Shown here in pieces: positions 1-8,465 of a stretch of DNA of 29,242 nucleotides (its first letter is position 1; each line of letters begins with the position of its first letter). A program made the translations under genes and the position numbers. The notes under the pieces were generated by a model. That model saw only the letters and a list, made by a program, of their open reading frames with translations, did no database searches and had not been told where the DNA came from. Origin of the DNA: UBA5972 sp964567685 (GTDB lineage: Bacteria; Pseudomonadota; Alphaproteobacteria; Rhodobacterales; Rhodobacteraceae); contig CAZMNO010000044.1 of NCBI GenBank assembly GCA_964567685.1, positions 1-29,242 of the forward strand, written 5' to 3'.

Positions 1-139
1 AATCCAATTTGAAAAATTGGGGGCGGTGTCAGATCACATCGAGACTAATTCAACTTAACAGCTTGCCGAAAATGGTACTCAAGGTCAGTGCTCAAATCGT
101 TCCCTATTCCTGTTTTCTCTTTTGTATTGTTCCCAAAAC

Positions 140-153
140 TTGATCGGGATCAA
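140..153. promoter_or_regulatory. FNR/FnrL-type box (orphan)
   Basis: The bases TTGATCGGGATCAA match the FNR-family consensus TTGAT-N4-ATCAA at all ten fixed positions. FnrL uses this motif in Rhodobacterales for low-oxygen control. No gene starts just downstream on either strand inside the window, so the target is unknown: a gene left of the window, or a non-coding transcript running right into the hairpin cluster. The match is seen; function is inferred. Confidence 0.55.
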
Positions 154-380
154 CTGTATTGGTTCTCGCGGCTCCCCTCATGGGTGGTTTCGCTTCACAG
201 GGTTTGACAACCGCCTTTGGTCCAGGATTTGACCTCCTTGTTCAAATTATAACCGATAAATTTTCCGTTGCTACGTGTCACTGCATTTGGACAACCGCCC
301 GGCAATTGTGTCTCCACTGGCTTGCATTAAAAGACCACCGCAAACCCTTCCTTCCCCATCACAACATAAGGGCCGTGCTC

Positions 381-466
381 GACCTGGGGGGCGCAATCGC
401 GCCCTCCTTGGGGAGGTCGGGCGCGGCCCGGGACGCAAGCGACCCGGGCGGTGCGTGTGAACCGCC
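381..466. other. Cluster of GC-rich hairpins, function unknown
   Basis: At least four perfect stems occur in 86 bases: 389-394 with 399-404 (loop AATC), 403-407 with 412-416, 426-432 with 443-449 (GCCCGGG/CCCGGGC) and 447-452 with 461-466 (GGCGGT/ACCGCC). An outer stem 381-385 with 414-418 could enclose the first two. Some are mutually exclusive. No T-tract follows on either strand, so these are not ordinary terminators. It could be a structured RNA or a REP-like repeat; I do not recognise the family. Confidence 0.45.
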
Positions 467-553
467 GAAAAGACCTAGAACCAATGGATCAACCGATCAT
501 CTCAGATCTTGTTGCGGCGGCTATTTGGCACCCAATCCCACCCGCAAAACGTA

Positions 554-592
554 TGTACAGGTTCTGTACAGGTTCTGCACAGCTTCTGTACG
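554..592. repeat. 11-bp tandem repeat just after mraY
   Basis: The unit TGTACAGGTTC occurs at 554-564 and 565-575 perfectly, then as TGCACAGCTTC at 576-586, followed by a partial TGTAC at 587-591. The 11-base period is close to one helical turn, so a DNA-binding protein could contact the same face at each copy. It sits 18 bases past the mraY stop. It may instead be a neutral minisatellite. Confidence 0.7.
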
Positions 593-609
593 CCCAAATC
601 CGGCGCAAA

Positions 610-1695
610 TTACCTCAGTTTCAGCGTCGCCAGCCCCACCAGTGCCAGGATCAGCGAGATGATCCAGAAGCGGATGACGATCTGGCTTTCCGGCCAGCCG
701 CGTTTCTCAAAATGGTGGTGAATGGGGGCCATCAGGAACACCCGCTTGCCGGTCGTCTTGAAGTAAAGCACCTGAATGATCACGCTCAGCGCCTCGACCA
801 CGAACAACCCGCCGACAATCGCCAGCACGATCTCGTGCTTGGTCGCCACCGCAATCGCGCCCAAGGCACCGCCCAGCGCCAGTGATCCCGTGTCGCCCAT
901 GAAGACCGCCGCGGGCGGGGCGTTATACCATAAAAATCCCAACCCGCCGCCGATCAGAGCCGAGCAGAAAACCAGTATTTCCCCGGTGCCGGGGACGTAA
1001 TGCACCTCAAGATACTGGCTGAAATCGACCCGTCCGACGGCATAGGCAATGACGCCCAGCGTACCGGCCGCGATCATCACCGGCATGATCGCCAGCCCGT
1101 CCAGCCCGTCGGTCAGGTTGACCGCATTGGCAGAACCGACAATGACGATCATGGCGAAAGGAATGAACAACAACCCCATATCAAACAGGACATTCTTAAA
1201 GACCGGCACGGCCAATTGCCCCGCCAGAGGCTCAGGGTGCACCTGTACCGCCCAATAGGCTGCGACCAGCGAAACCAGCAAACCGATGCCAAACCGCACC
1301 CGGCTGGAAACCCCTTTTGCATTGCCTTGGGAAACCTTGGCGTAGTCATCGGCAAAACCGACCAGCCCGAAAGCCAGCGTCACAAAAAGCACAAGCCAGA
1401 CATAGGGATTATCCAGCCGCGCCCAGATCAGCGATGAAAATACCAGCGCCCCCAAAATCAGCACACCACCCATGGTGGGGGTTCCGGCCTTATCCAGAAT
1501 ATGGCTTTCCGGCCCGTCTTCGCGGATCGGCTGGCCGTTGGATTGCCTGCGTTTCAGAAGGTTGATCAGCGGACGCCCGAAAATGAAGCCGAAGATCAGC
1601 GCCGTGAAGAAGGCTCCACCGGATCGCATGGTGATAAACTTGAATAGCCGGAGCGCCCCAAACTCTCCTGATAATTCGCTAAGCATATAGAGCAT
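610..1695 (-). CDS. mraY: MraY, phospho-MurNAc-pentapeptide transferase
   Basis: Integral membrane enzyme that transfers phospho-MurNAc-pentapeptide from UDP to undecaprenyl phosphate, making lipid I, the first membrane step of peptidoglycan synthesis. The 361-residue length is usual. Family signatures are clear: DDYAK in an early cytoplasmic loop, NAVNLTDGLDGLA, the Mg-binding MGDTGSLALGG and the C-terminal APIHHHFE, set among about ten hydrophobic helices. The start MLYML fits the family. It begins 18 bases after the murF stop and is the last dcw gene here. Normally murD follows, but here at least 600 gene-free bases follow instead. Confidence 0.97.
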   Translation of the reverse strand: MLYMLSELSGEFGALRLFKFITMRSGGAFFTALIFGFIFGRPLINLLKRRQSNGQPIREDGPESHILDKAGTPTMGGVLILGALVFSSLIWARLDNPYVWLVLFVTLAFGLVGFADDYAKVSQGNAKGVSSRVRFGIGLLVSLVAAYWAVQVHPEPLAGQLAVPVFKNVLFDMGLLFIPFAMIVIVGSANAVNLTDGLDGLAIMPVMIAAGTLGVIAYAVGRVDFSQYLEVHYVPGTGEILVFCSALIGGGLGFLWYNAPPAAVFMGDTGSLALGGALGAIAVATKHEIVLAIVGGLFVVEALSVIIQVLYFKTTGKRVFLMAPIHHHFEKRGWPESQIVIRFWIISLILALVGLATLKLR

Positions 1696-1713
1696 ATTGC
1701 CGGGGTTCCCTCG

Positions 1714-3150
1714 TTATTCTTGTTGAGTGTTCGCTTGACCTAGTTTTTTGATGGCGTCAACCACCAGCGACGCGCGCGAGCCTTTTGAGCCTTTGACCAT
1801 GACCACATCACCGGCATCAATCAAGCGGTGGATCCGGGCGGCAAGATCTTCTGCCTTGGCGTGCCACTCGCCCTGCTTTTCCGATGGCAGCGCCTGATGC
1901 AGATGCTGCATCAACGGCCCTGCCAGATGAACGATATCGACCGCGTCCATGGACGGTAAATCAACCAGATCCCGGTGTTTCGTAACCTCTTTGGCACCCA
2001 GTTCCAGCATGTCGGTCAAAAAGCAGATGCGACGTCCTCGGCGGATGCGGCCGATACCGTCAACCGGCTGACTGTCAGCCAAAACGTCAAGAGCCGCCGC
2101 CATTGAGGCAGGGTTGGCATTATAGGCGTCATCAATGAGCTCAAGCCGCAATTCGCTTTTCACGGGGTCAAGGCCGATCCTGCAGCGCTCCCCCCGCCCC
2201 TGGGGTGGTTGCCAGCTGGCCAGATCAAGCGCGGCCAGGGCAATATCCTCGCCAGCAGCTTCCACCGCACCAAGAACCGCAAGCCCGTTCATCGCCAGAT
2301 GCCGCCCCGGCGCGCCGATTTTGAAAATTGTGGACGCGTTGTGAATGTCCGCCGTCACAATGGTAAAACCGGCCTTGCTCTGCCAGTCGATCAGGCGGAG
2401 ATCAGCCTTGGGGTTTTCGCCAAACCCGATGATCTCGGCTTTCGCCTTTCTCGCTGCTTTGCAAAGCTGATCGCTGGTCTCGATATCCATGTTGAGGAGC
2501 GCCTTGCCCCCGGGCTCCAACCCGTCAAAGATCTCGGCCTTGGCGGCGGCAACGTCGCGGATGCCGTCAAAAGCCGCCATATGCGCCTCGGCCACGGTGG
2601 TGATCAGAACCACATGCGGTCGGGCGATCTGCGCCAAAGGTGAGATTTCGCCGGGATGGTTCATGCCGATCTCGATCACCGCAAAGTCGCTGTCTTTTGG
2701 CATCCTTGCAAGAGTCAGCGGGACACCCCAGTGATTGTTAAGGCTCATGACAGCCGCATGCACCCTGCCCTGATTGCGCAGAACATGCGCCAGCATATCC
2801 TTGGTCGAGGTTTTGCCAACCGAGCCGGTGATCGCAATGATGCACGCATCACATCGCGCCCGCGCTGCTTCAGCCAGCTTTTCCAGTGCCACCAGCACGT
2901 CATCGACCAGCAACAGAGGCGCGTCATCGGGCACATCGTCAGGAATACGTGAAACCAGAGCAGCGGCAGCCCCTTCCCGCAACGCGCTGGCAACAAAATC
3001 GTGCCCGTCGCGCGCATCTTTAAGAGCGACGAACAGATCGCCCGTGGCCAGAGTGCGCGTATCAATCGAAACGCCGGTTGCGACCCAGTCACCCGTTGCT
3101 TTACCGCTGGTGGCAACGGCGGCTTCTGCGGCTGTCCACAACGCGCTCAT
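1714..3150 (-). CDS. murF: MurF, UDP-MurNAc-tripeptide--D-Ala-D-Ala ligase
   Basis: Cytoplasmic ATP-dependent ligase that adds D-Ala-D-Ala to UDP-MurNAc-tripeptide, completing the pentapeptide used by MraY. The 478-residue protein has the three-domain Mur ligase layout: an N-terminal substrate domain with the MurF-type SIDTR near residue 30, the P-loop GSVGKTS at 109-115, a central region with SLNNHWGVPLTL and IEIGMNHPGEI, and a C-terminal domain with DDAYNANPASM. Its ATG overlaps the murE stop in an ATGA arrangement, so the two are probably translationally coupled. Confidence 0.97.
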   Translation of the reverse strand: MSALWTAAEAAVATSGKATGDWVATGVSIDTRTLATGDLFVALKDARDGHDFVASALREGAAAALVSRIPDDVPDDAPLLLVDDVLVALEKLAEAARARCDACIIAITGSVGKTSTKDMLAHVLRNQGRVHAAVMSLNNHWGVPLTLARMPKDSDFAVIEIGMNHPGEISPLAQIARPHVVLITTVAEAHMAAFDGIRDVAAAKAEIFDGLEPGGKALLNMDIETSDQLCKAARKAKAEIIGFGENPKADLRLIDWQSKAGFTIVTADIHNASTIFKIGAPGRHLAMNGLAVLGAVEAAGEDIALAALDLASWQPPQGRGERCRIGLDPVKSELRLELIDDAYNANPASMAAALDVLADSQPVDGIGRIRRGRRICFLTDMLELGAKEVTKHRDLVDLPSMDAVDIVHLAGPLMQHLHQALPSEKQGEWHAKAEDLAARIHRLIDAGDVVMVKGSKGSRASLVVDAIKKLGQANTQQE

Positions 3151-4640
3151 AATCCTGTCCCGTCAAGGGCCGCAACGGCCACGCTGGCGGCCTCGACATC
3201 GTTAAAGGCGAGGATGTCGTCGCCGATGATCTGCCCGGTTTCATGGCCCTTTCCGGCAATCAGCAGCGTATCACCAGGACCAAGTGCATCGACACCCGCC
3301 AGAATGGCGGCGGCGCGATCATCGACTTCGGTTGCCTCCGGGCATGCCGCCAGAATATCGGCCCGGATCGATGCCGGGTCTTCGCTGCGCGGATTGTCAT
3401 CGGTCACGAAAATCACATCGGCCGCAGCTGCAGCGGCCTGCCCCATCAGCGGACGTTTGCCGCGATCGCGATCACCCCCTGCCCCAAAAACCACAATCAG
3501 ACGGCCAAGCACATGGGGCCGCAGGGCCTTGAGCGCGGTTTCCAGAGCGTCCGGCGTGTGGGCATAATCGACGAAAACCGATGCGCCGTTCGTTCGCGTT
3601 GCTGCCAGTTCCATGCGTCCGCGTACGGTTTCAAGCCCGGCAAGCTGTCCAAAGACGGCCTCGGCCTCTTCGCCGCAAGCGATCACAAGACCGGCTGCCA
3701 TCAGAACATTAGAGGCCTGAAACCCGCCGATCAGACTGAGGCGCGCAAGATGCGTGGTGCCGAGGTAAGAGAAACGCAGATCCTGACCGGTGGCATCAAA
3801 GCGCTGGCCTAGGATTCTAAGGTCAGCCATCTCTTCATGCCCGACACGCAGAACCCGCTGCCCCCGCCGATCAGCAATATCGGCCAACACCGAACCTTTG
3901 GGATCATCAAGATTGATAACAGCCGTTGCATCGGTTGGCAGAACCCGATCAAACAACCCGGCTTTAGCGGCGAAATATTCCTCAAAATCTGCGTGATAAT
4001 CCAGATGATCCTGGGTGAAATTGGTAAAACCCGCGGCCTTCAGCCTGACCCCGTCAAGCCGCCGCTGTGCCAGACCGTGCGAGGATGCCTCCATGGCCGC
4101 ATGGCTGACGTCATTGGCTGCCAGATCGCTGAGCAGACGGTGAAGAGTGATTGGCTCCGGTGTTGTATGTGCAAGCGGTGCGCTGATGCAGCCCTCAACG
4201 CCGGTCGTGCCAAAATTGACGGCTTGATTGCCCAGCCCTTCCCAGATTTGCCGGGTAAAGCTGGCAACTGAGGTTTTTCCGTTGGTGCCGGTCACCGCGA
4301 TCATGGTTTCAGGCTGTGCCCCAAACCAGCGCGCAGCGGCGCGGGCAAGGGCCAGACGCGGATCCGGTGAAATCACCAAAGCGGCCTCTGACGCTGCAAG
4401 CTCATCCTTCGCGATATTCGCTCCTTCGGCGTCGGTCAGCACCGCAGCGGCGCCCATCCTGAGGGCATATTTGATGAACTCACCGCCATGCACGGCTGAC
4501 CCCGGCAGTGCGGCGAACAGATGGCCGGGTTTGACCGCACGACTGTCAACCGAAAGCCCGGTGAGGGTTGGCGTAGCTCCGCTCTCGGAAACCAGACCCA
4601 AGGCAGCCAGGGTCGCGGTTTCAACACTCATATCGGCCAT
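3147..4640 (-). CDS. murE: MurE, UDP-MurNAc-L-Ala-D-Glu--meso-DAP ligase
   Basis: Cytoplasmic ATP-dependent ligase adding the third amino acid of the peptidoglycan stem. The P-loop GTNGKTS is at residues 118-124. The DNPRSE motif in the C-terminal domain is the known meso-diaminopimelate specificity signature, as expected for a Gram-negative. The frame is open up to 4859, but those extra 73 residues overlap ftsI. I chose the ATG at 4640 (MADMSVET), preceded by an AAAGG ribosome site and 25 bases after the ftsI stop, giving 497 residues, the usual size. An ATG three codons later (4631) is possible. Confidence 0.95.
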   Translation of the reverse strand: MADMSVETATLAALGLVSESGATPTLTGLSVDSRAVKPGHLFAALPGSAVHGGEFIKYALRMGAAAVLTDAEGANIAKDELAASEAALVISPDPRLALARAAARWFGAQPETMIAVTGTNGKTSVASFTRQIWEGLGNQAVNFGTTGVEGCISAPLAHTTPEPITLHRLLSDLAANDVSHAAMEASSHGLAQRRLDGVRLKAAGFTNFTQDHLDYHADFEEYFAAKAGLFDRVLPTDATAVINLDDPKGSVLADIADRRGQRVLRVGHEEMADLRILGQRFDATGQDLRFSYLGTTHLARLSLIGGFQASNVLMAAGLVIACGEEAEAVFGQLAGLETVRGRMELAATRTNGASVFVDYAHTPDALETALKALRPHVLGRLIVVFGAGGDRDRGKRPLMGQAAAAAADVIFVTDDNPRSEDPASIRADILAACPEATEVDDRAAAILAGVDALGPGDTLLIAGKGHETGQIIGDDILAFNDVEAASVAVAALDGTGL

Positions 4641-4665
4641 CGGGTTGCCTTTGTCTTTGGCGGGA

Positions 4666-6450
4666 TCAGTAGTTCGACAGCGTGTAGTTGATCTTGTCGG
4701 GTTGTTCAATCTCAGGCCGCATACCCAGAAGCGGGGCAACGCGGCGAATGATCTCTGAGGCGACGGGAACGGCTGTCCAGCCAGCGGTTCGGCGCGGTTT
4801 TGTGCCGGAGGTTTCAACCGGTTCATCCAGCGTGACAACCAGAACATATTTCGGATCATGCGCCGGAAAGACCGAGGCGAAGGTCGCGATCACCCGATCA
4901 CTGTAATAGCCGCCATCAGGTTTAGGCTTGTCAGCGGTGCCGGTCTTGCCGCCAACATGGTAGCCCGGCACATCGCCCATCGAAGCGGTTCCGCGCAGAA
5001 CCACCTGGCGCAACATCGCCCCAAGCGCGCGCGATGTTTCCGGGTTGATCACCCGTTCGCCCTTTTCAGGCGTTCCATTGACTTTCCTCAGCGTTGGCAC
5101 AACACGATTGCCACCATTCAGAAGCGAGGAATAAGCGGCAGCCAGATGCAACGGGCTGGCTGCAAGACCATGGCCATAAGAGATTGTCATTGTTGAAAGC
5201 TCGGACCAGCGCTTGGGCAAAAGCGGGCGGGATTGCCTGGCCTCGGTCAATTCGATCGGCACCGGAGAAAACAGGCCGAGATTATCGAGAAATGCTTGCT
5301 GAGGTCCGGCCCCGATTTCCTTGGCCAGATTGGCCGATCCGATATTGGAGCTTTTGACGATAACGTCCGTCAGGCTCAGAGCTTTGCCATAATCGTGGAA
5401 ATCCTTGATGGTGTACTTACCCCATTTGAGCGGCCCCTGGGTTGATACCATCGTATCAGGTGTCACCAAGCCCGTTTCCATTGCCATCGCGGCGGTGAAG
5501 ATCTTGAAAGTCGAGCCAAGCTCGTAAAGCCCCTGCGCAGCACGGTTGAAAAGCGGGCTGTCCGAAGCATCCCCTTCGGTCAGTGGACGTGGCCGCGCGT
5601 TGGGGTCAAAATCCGGCAGCGACACCATTGCGATTACCTCGCCGGTTTGCACATCCATCAGAACCGCCGCCGCTCCTTTTGCGCTGAGAAGCTTCATTCC
5701 TCCGGCAAGCACCCTTCGCGTCGCCGCCTGAACCGTCAGATCGATTGACAATTGCAGGGGCGCCCCTTCTTCGGCGGGATCGCGCAGGAATTCATCGAAC
5801 ATATGCTCAACCCCGGCAACGCCGATCACTTCGGCGGAATGCACGCCTTCGCGGCCAAACCCGGCACCGCCCAGAATATGCGCTGCCAGATTGCCGTTAG
5901 GGTAGAGCCGCATCTCGCGCGGGCCAAAAAGCAGGCCCGGTTCACCGATATCATGCACCGCCTGCACCTGTTCGGGCGAGATCTTACGGCGAAGCCAGAT
6001 GAACTTGCGCGCTGAATTGAAATCCTTGAGCAGTTTCTCGGCATTCATATCCGGGAAAACCTCAGCCAACCGGATCGCTGCATGTTCTTTGTCGATCATC
6101 AGGGGCGGCTGCGCGTAAAGTGAATTGGTAATCAGGTTTGTTGCCAGAATCGCGCCATTTCTGTCAATAATATCAGACCGTTGTGCAACAATTGCATTCG
6201 TGTACCCATCCGCACGGGGCTCGGAAGGCTCACTTGAGGCCAGCATTCCCATGCGCATACCGACGGACAGGAATGCCACCAGAAAGGCGAGTCCAAGCAC
6301 CAAAAGGCGGCTTTCCGCCCGCTGCCGGTCGCGATCGCGCATATTCTCGTGTCGCAGGCGTATATTTTCGGCCACGATCAGGTCGGGATTTTCACCTTTC
6401 TCGCGCGCCGAAATGACGCTGGCAAGCGGACGCAACGGCGTGCGGATCAT
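4666..6450 (-). CDS. ftsI: FtsI (PBP3), septal peptidoglycan transpeptidase
   Basis: Division-specific class B penicillin-binding protein that cross-links septal peptidoglycan with FtsW. The 594-residue protein has a basic cytoplasmic N-terminus, one membrane anchor around 48-68, the class B dimerisation region (RSDIIDRNGAILA near 91-103), and the transpeptidase motifs: STFK at 313-316 (catalytic serine), SSN at 367-369 and KTGT at 502-505. The ATG overlaps the ftsL stop (ATGA). This start leaves a rather long N-terminal tail of about 45 residues, common in Rhodobacterales FtsI. Confidence 0.96.
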   Translation of the reverse strand: MIRTPLRPLASVISAREKGENPDLIVAENIRLRHENMRDRDRQRAESRLLVLGLAFLVAFLSVGMRMGMLASSEPSEPRADGYTNAIVAQRSDIIDRNGAILATNLITNSLYAQPPLMIDKEHAAIRLAEVFPDMNAEKLLKDFNSARKFIWLRRKISPEQVQAVHDIGEPGLLFGPREMRLYPNGNLAAHILGGAGFGREGVHSAEVIGVAGVEHMFDEFLRDPAEEGAPLQLSIDLTVQAATRRVLAGGMKLLSAKGAAAVLMDVQTGEVIAMVSLPDFDPNARPRPLTEGDASDSPLFNRAAQGLYELGSTFKIFTAAMAMETGLVTPDTMVSTQGPLKWGKYTIKDFHDYGKALSLTDVIVKSSNIGSANLAKEIGAGPQQAFLDNLGLFSPVPIELTEARQSRPLLPKRWSELSTMTISYGHGLAASPLHLAAAYSSLLNGGNRVVPTLRKVNGTPEKGERVINPETSRALGAMLRQVVLRGTASMGDVPGYHVGGKTGTADKPKPDGGYYSDRVIATFASVFPAHDPKYVLVVTLDEPVETSGTKPRRTAGWTAVPVASEIIRRVAPLLGMRPEIEQPDKINYTLSNY

Positions 6451-6863
6451 TCGCCCACCTCAGGTTTCTCCGTATCAGTTTCCGTCATCTCAATAAGGTC
6501 GGCCGGATCGCTGGTTGCAGTCATGTCTTCGGTGTCGGCCGAAACATCGAGAGGGCCATCAATCTCTTCCAGTTTAAGAACCGGAAAAACCACCTGCTCA
6601 ACTGCGCCGAAATGTTCGGGGGAAAGCGGCATCAGCTGCAATTCCTCAAAATTCAGATCGGCCAGTTCGCGCAACCGCTCCGGGCGGTTGAGATAGGCCC
6701 ATTCAGCGCGTAACACACTCAGCTTTTCCTGCGTCTGACCAATCTCGCGCTGGAGCTTGTCAACCCGGCGCAGCGCCTCCTGTGTGGCGTAGTTTTCATT
6801 ATAGGCCCAATAGGCCAGTCCGATGATGGCAAATGCGGCAAACGTATAAAGGATCGAGCGCAT
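6447..6863 (-). CDS. ftsL: FtsL-type cell division protein
   Basis: Small bitopic divisome protein expected to pair with FtsB and FtsQ and to activate FtsWI. The 138 residues show a single membrane segment at about 3-21, then a heptad-like stretch (about 28-60, EALRRVDKLQREIGQTQEKLSV in part) consistent with the coiled coil of this family, and an acidic C-terminal tail. Sequence identity in this family is always low; identification rests on size, topology and its place between rsmH and ftsI. Its ATG overlaps the rsmH stop by one base (TAATG). Confidence 0.88.
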   Translation of the reverse strand: MRSILYTFAAFAIIGLAYWAYNENYATQEALRRVDKLQREIGQTQEKLSVLRAEWAYLNRPERLRELADLNFEELQLMPLSPEHFGAVEQVVFPVLKLEEIDGPLDVSADTEDMTATSDPADLIEMTETDTEKPEVGE

Positions 6864-7879
6864 TAGGAGACTGCCCCCAGCGCGATTTGCGGCAAGCCCA
6901 GATCGGCCGCATCCACCCGGCCCGAAGGCGCTTCCAGCCGACGCGCCATGCGCAGCTTGGCCGAACGGGCGCGGGGATTGGCGGCGATTTCTTCATCGCT
7001 CGGCCCGATCGCCTTGCGGTTCATTTTCTCAAACCGCGGCACTTCAAGGTCAAGTTCCGGGGCAAATCTGTTGCCGCGCGGCCCGCCACCACTGCGCGCC
7101 TGAATGAAACGCTTGACGATCCGGTCTTCAAGCGAATGGAAGGTGACGACGGCCAGAATACCGCCAGGGCGCAGGGCGTTCTCGGCAGCGACCAGCCCGT
7201 CAACCAGTTGTTTTAACTCGTCATTTACCGCGATCCTGAGTGCCTGAAAGGTGCGCGTCGCCGGATGAACCTGACCGGGCTTGGGTCGGGGAAGACAGCT
7301 TTCAACCAATTTTGCCAGCCTCTCTGTGCTGGTGAACGGGTTGCCCTGCCGCTCCATGACAATGCGCTTGGCGATCCGCCTTGAGGCGCGTTCTTCACCA
7401 TATTGGAAAAGAATATCGGCCAGTGTTTTCTCACTGGCCGTATTCACGATATCTGCCGCCGAAGTGCCGGTCTGGCTCATCCGCATGTCAAGCGGGCCAT
7501 CCTGAGCAAAGGAAAAGCCGCGATCGGCCAGATCGATCTGCATCGAGGAAACGCCGATATCCAGAACAACGCCGTCCAGCGGCAGGTGGCCATGCTGTTC
7601 GGCTAGCATGTCGAGTTGGCCAAACTCGCCGGCGATCATCAACAGCCGCTCGCCATATTGCGCTGCCCAGCGTTCGGCCCGAACAAAAACGTCAGGGTCG
7701 CGGTCAACGGCCAGCACACGCGCCGCACCGGCATCGAGCAAGGCGCGCGTATATCCACCGGCACCAAAAGTACCATCCAGCCAGACACCGCTGACCGGCG
7801 CAATCGCCGCCATGATCGGGTCAAGCAATACAGGTATATGAGGAAGAAGGGCGGAGGCTGGCTTGGCAGGTTTTGCCAT
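6863..7879 (-). CDS. rsmH: RsmH (MraW), 16S rRNA m4C1402 methyltransferase
   Basis: S-adenosylmethionine-dependent enzyme that methylates N4 of C1402 in the decoding centre of 16S rRNA. The 338-residue protein opens with HIPVLLDPIM, followed by the SAM site DGTFGAGGYTRALL at about 35-48, then LDIGVSSMQ and the C-terminal VVTFHSLEDRIVKRF, all typical. It lies three bases after the mraZ stop with an AGGAG ribosome site overlapping the mraZ end, and is second in the dcw operon as in most bacteria. Confidence 0.97.
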   Translation of the reverse strand: MAKPAKPASALLPHIPVLLDPIMAAIAPVSGVWLDGTFGAGGYTRALLDAGAARVLAVDRDPDVFVRAERWAAQYGERLLMIAGEFGQLDMLAEQHGHLPLDGVVLDIGVSSMQIDLADRGFSFAQDGPLDMRMSQTGTSAADIVNTASEKTLADILFQYGEERASRRIAKRIVMERQGNPFTSTERLAKLVESCLPRPKPGQVHPATRTFQALRIAVNDELKQLVDGLVAAENALRPGGILAVVTFHSLEDRIVKRFIQARSGGGPRGNRFAPELDLEVPRFEKMNRKAIGPSDEEIAANPRARSAKLRMARRLEAPSGRVDAADLGLPQIALGAVS

Positions 7880-7882
7880 GGT

Positions 7883-8383
7883 CTACTCCTGCTTGTCAGA
7901 GTCCAGAAGGATTAACGGATCGAAATCCGCATCAAACTCGTCTGACAGGTCTTCAAACTGGGTGGCCTGCGCCTCGTATGTGCCGGGTTCCCAGATCTGA
8001 AACGTATCGCCCGAAGCGATGAAGAAGGCTTCACCCTTGATACCGATCTTGTCGCGTAGTTTCGGTGGCAGAACCAGCCGCCCGGTCTCGTCGACCTGCA
8101 TGGTCACCGCCTGCCCTGAAAACATCCGTTCCAGCAGACGCCGATTGCGCGAACCGCGCGGCAGGTCGGCGATGCGCTCGTCCACTTCTTCCATGGCGGT
8201 CATGGAATAGCCTTCCAGAAAGCTGCGTGATTTGTCGCCATAGACGATCACAAGGGTTGGTGTCAGACCTTCGGTCCAGTCGGGATCGTTGTCTTCAAGC
8301 ACACGGCGAAAGGCAGCCGGAATCGATACCCTGCCCTTGGCGTCTACCTTATGGACGCTTTCACCTCTGAACCTGCGTGCCAC
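7883..8383 (-). CDS. mraZ: MraZ, dcw-cluster transcription regulator
   Basis: DNA-binding protein with two AbrB/SpoVT-like repeats that controls its own dcw operon in several bacteria by binding TGGG-type repeats. Both repeats are visible: the first near the N-terminus (HKVDAKGRVSIPAAFR) and the second around residue 95-110 (MQVDETGRLVLPPKLR), each with the family D-x-x-GR. The start is GTG at 8383 with AAGGGAC just upstream. At 166 residues it is slightly longer than the usual ~150. A candidate binding array lies about 255-300 bases upstream. Confidence 0.96.
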   Translation of the reverse strand: MARRFRGESVHKVDAKGRVSIPAAFRRVLEDNDPDWTEGLTPTLVIVYGDKSRSFLEGYSMTAMEEVDERIADLPRGSRNRRLLERMFSGQAVTMQVDETGRLVLPPKLRDKIGIKGEAFFIASGDTFQIWEPGTYEAQATQFEDLSDEFDADFDPLILLDSDKQE

Positions 8384-8419
8384 TGTCCCTTATGGCTCCT
8401 TTTCCTGTGGTTGGCCCTT

Positions 8420-8465
8420 AAACGGGAAACGGCGGATCAAGCTGCTGCCACTGCTTGATCCGCCG
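8420..8465 (-). terminator. Attenuator-like hairpin in the mraZ leader
   Basis: A perfect 13-bp stem pairs 8430-8442 with 8453-8465 (core GGCGGATCAAG/CTTGATCCGCC) around a 10-base loop. On the minus strand it is followed by TTTCCCGTTT, a poor U-tract, which would allow partial read-through into mraZ. It lies 47 bases before the mraZ start. Confidence 0.65.

Larger units (their letters stand above)
1..609. other. Gene-free stretch downstream of mraY
   Basis: No open frame here looks like a protein gene; the longest (159-662, plus) has low-complexity, Pro/Arg-rich composition and runs antisense into the end of mraY. The stretch holds an FNR-type box (140-153), a cluster of GC-rich hairpins (381-466) and an 11-bp tandem repeat (554-592), each listed separately. 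In related bacteria murD normally follows mraY directly, so this stretch marks a break in the usual gene order. The first 36 bases, read on the minus strand, begin TGATCTG and could be the tip of an insertion sequence lying to the left, but this is weak. Confidence 0.6.

Noticed and set aside
159..662. Plus-strand open frame of 167 codons, with overlapping frames at 451-885 and 509-721
   Set aside because: Composition is Pro/Arg-rich without a recognisable fold, the frame crosses the hairpin cluster and tandem repeat, and it runs antisense into mraY.
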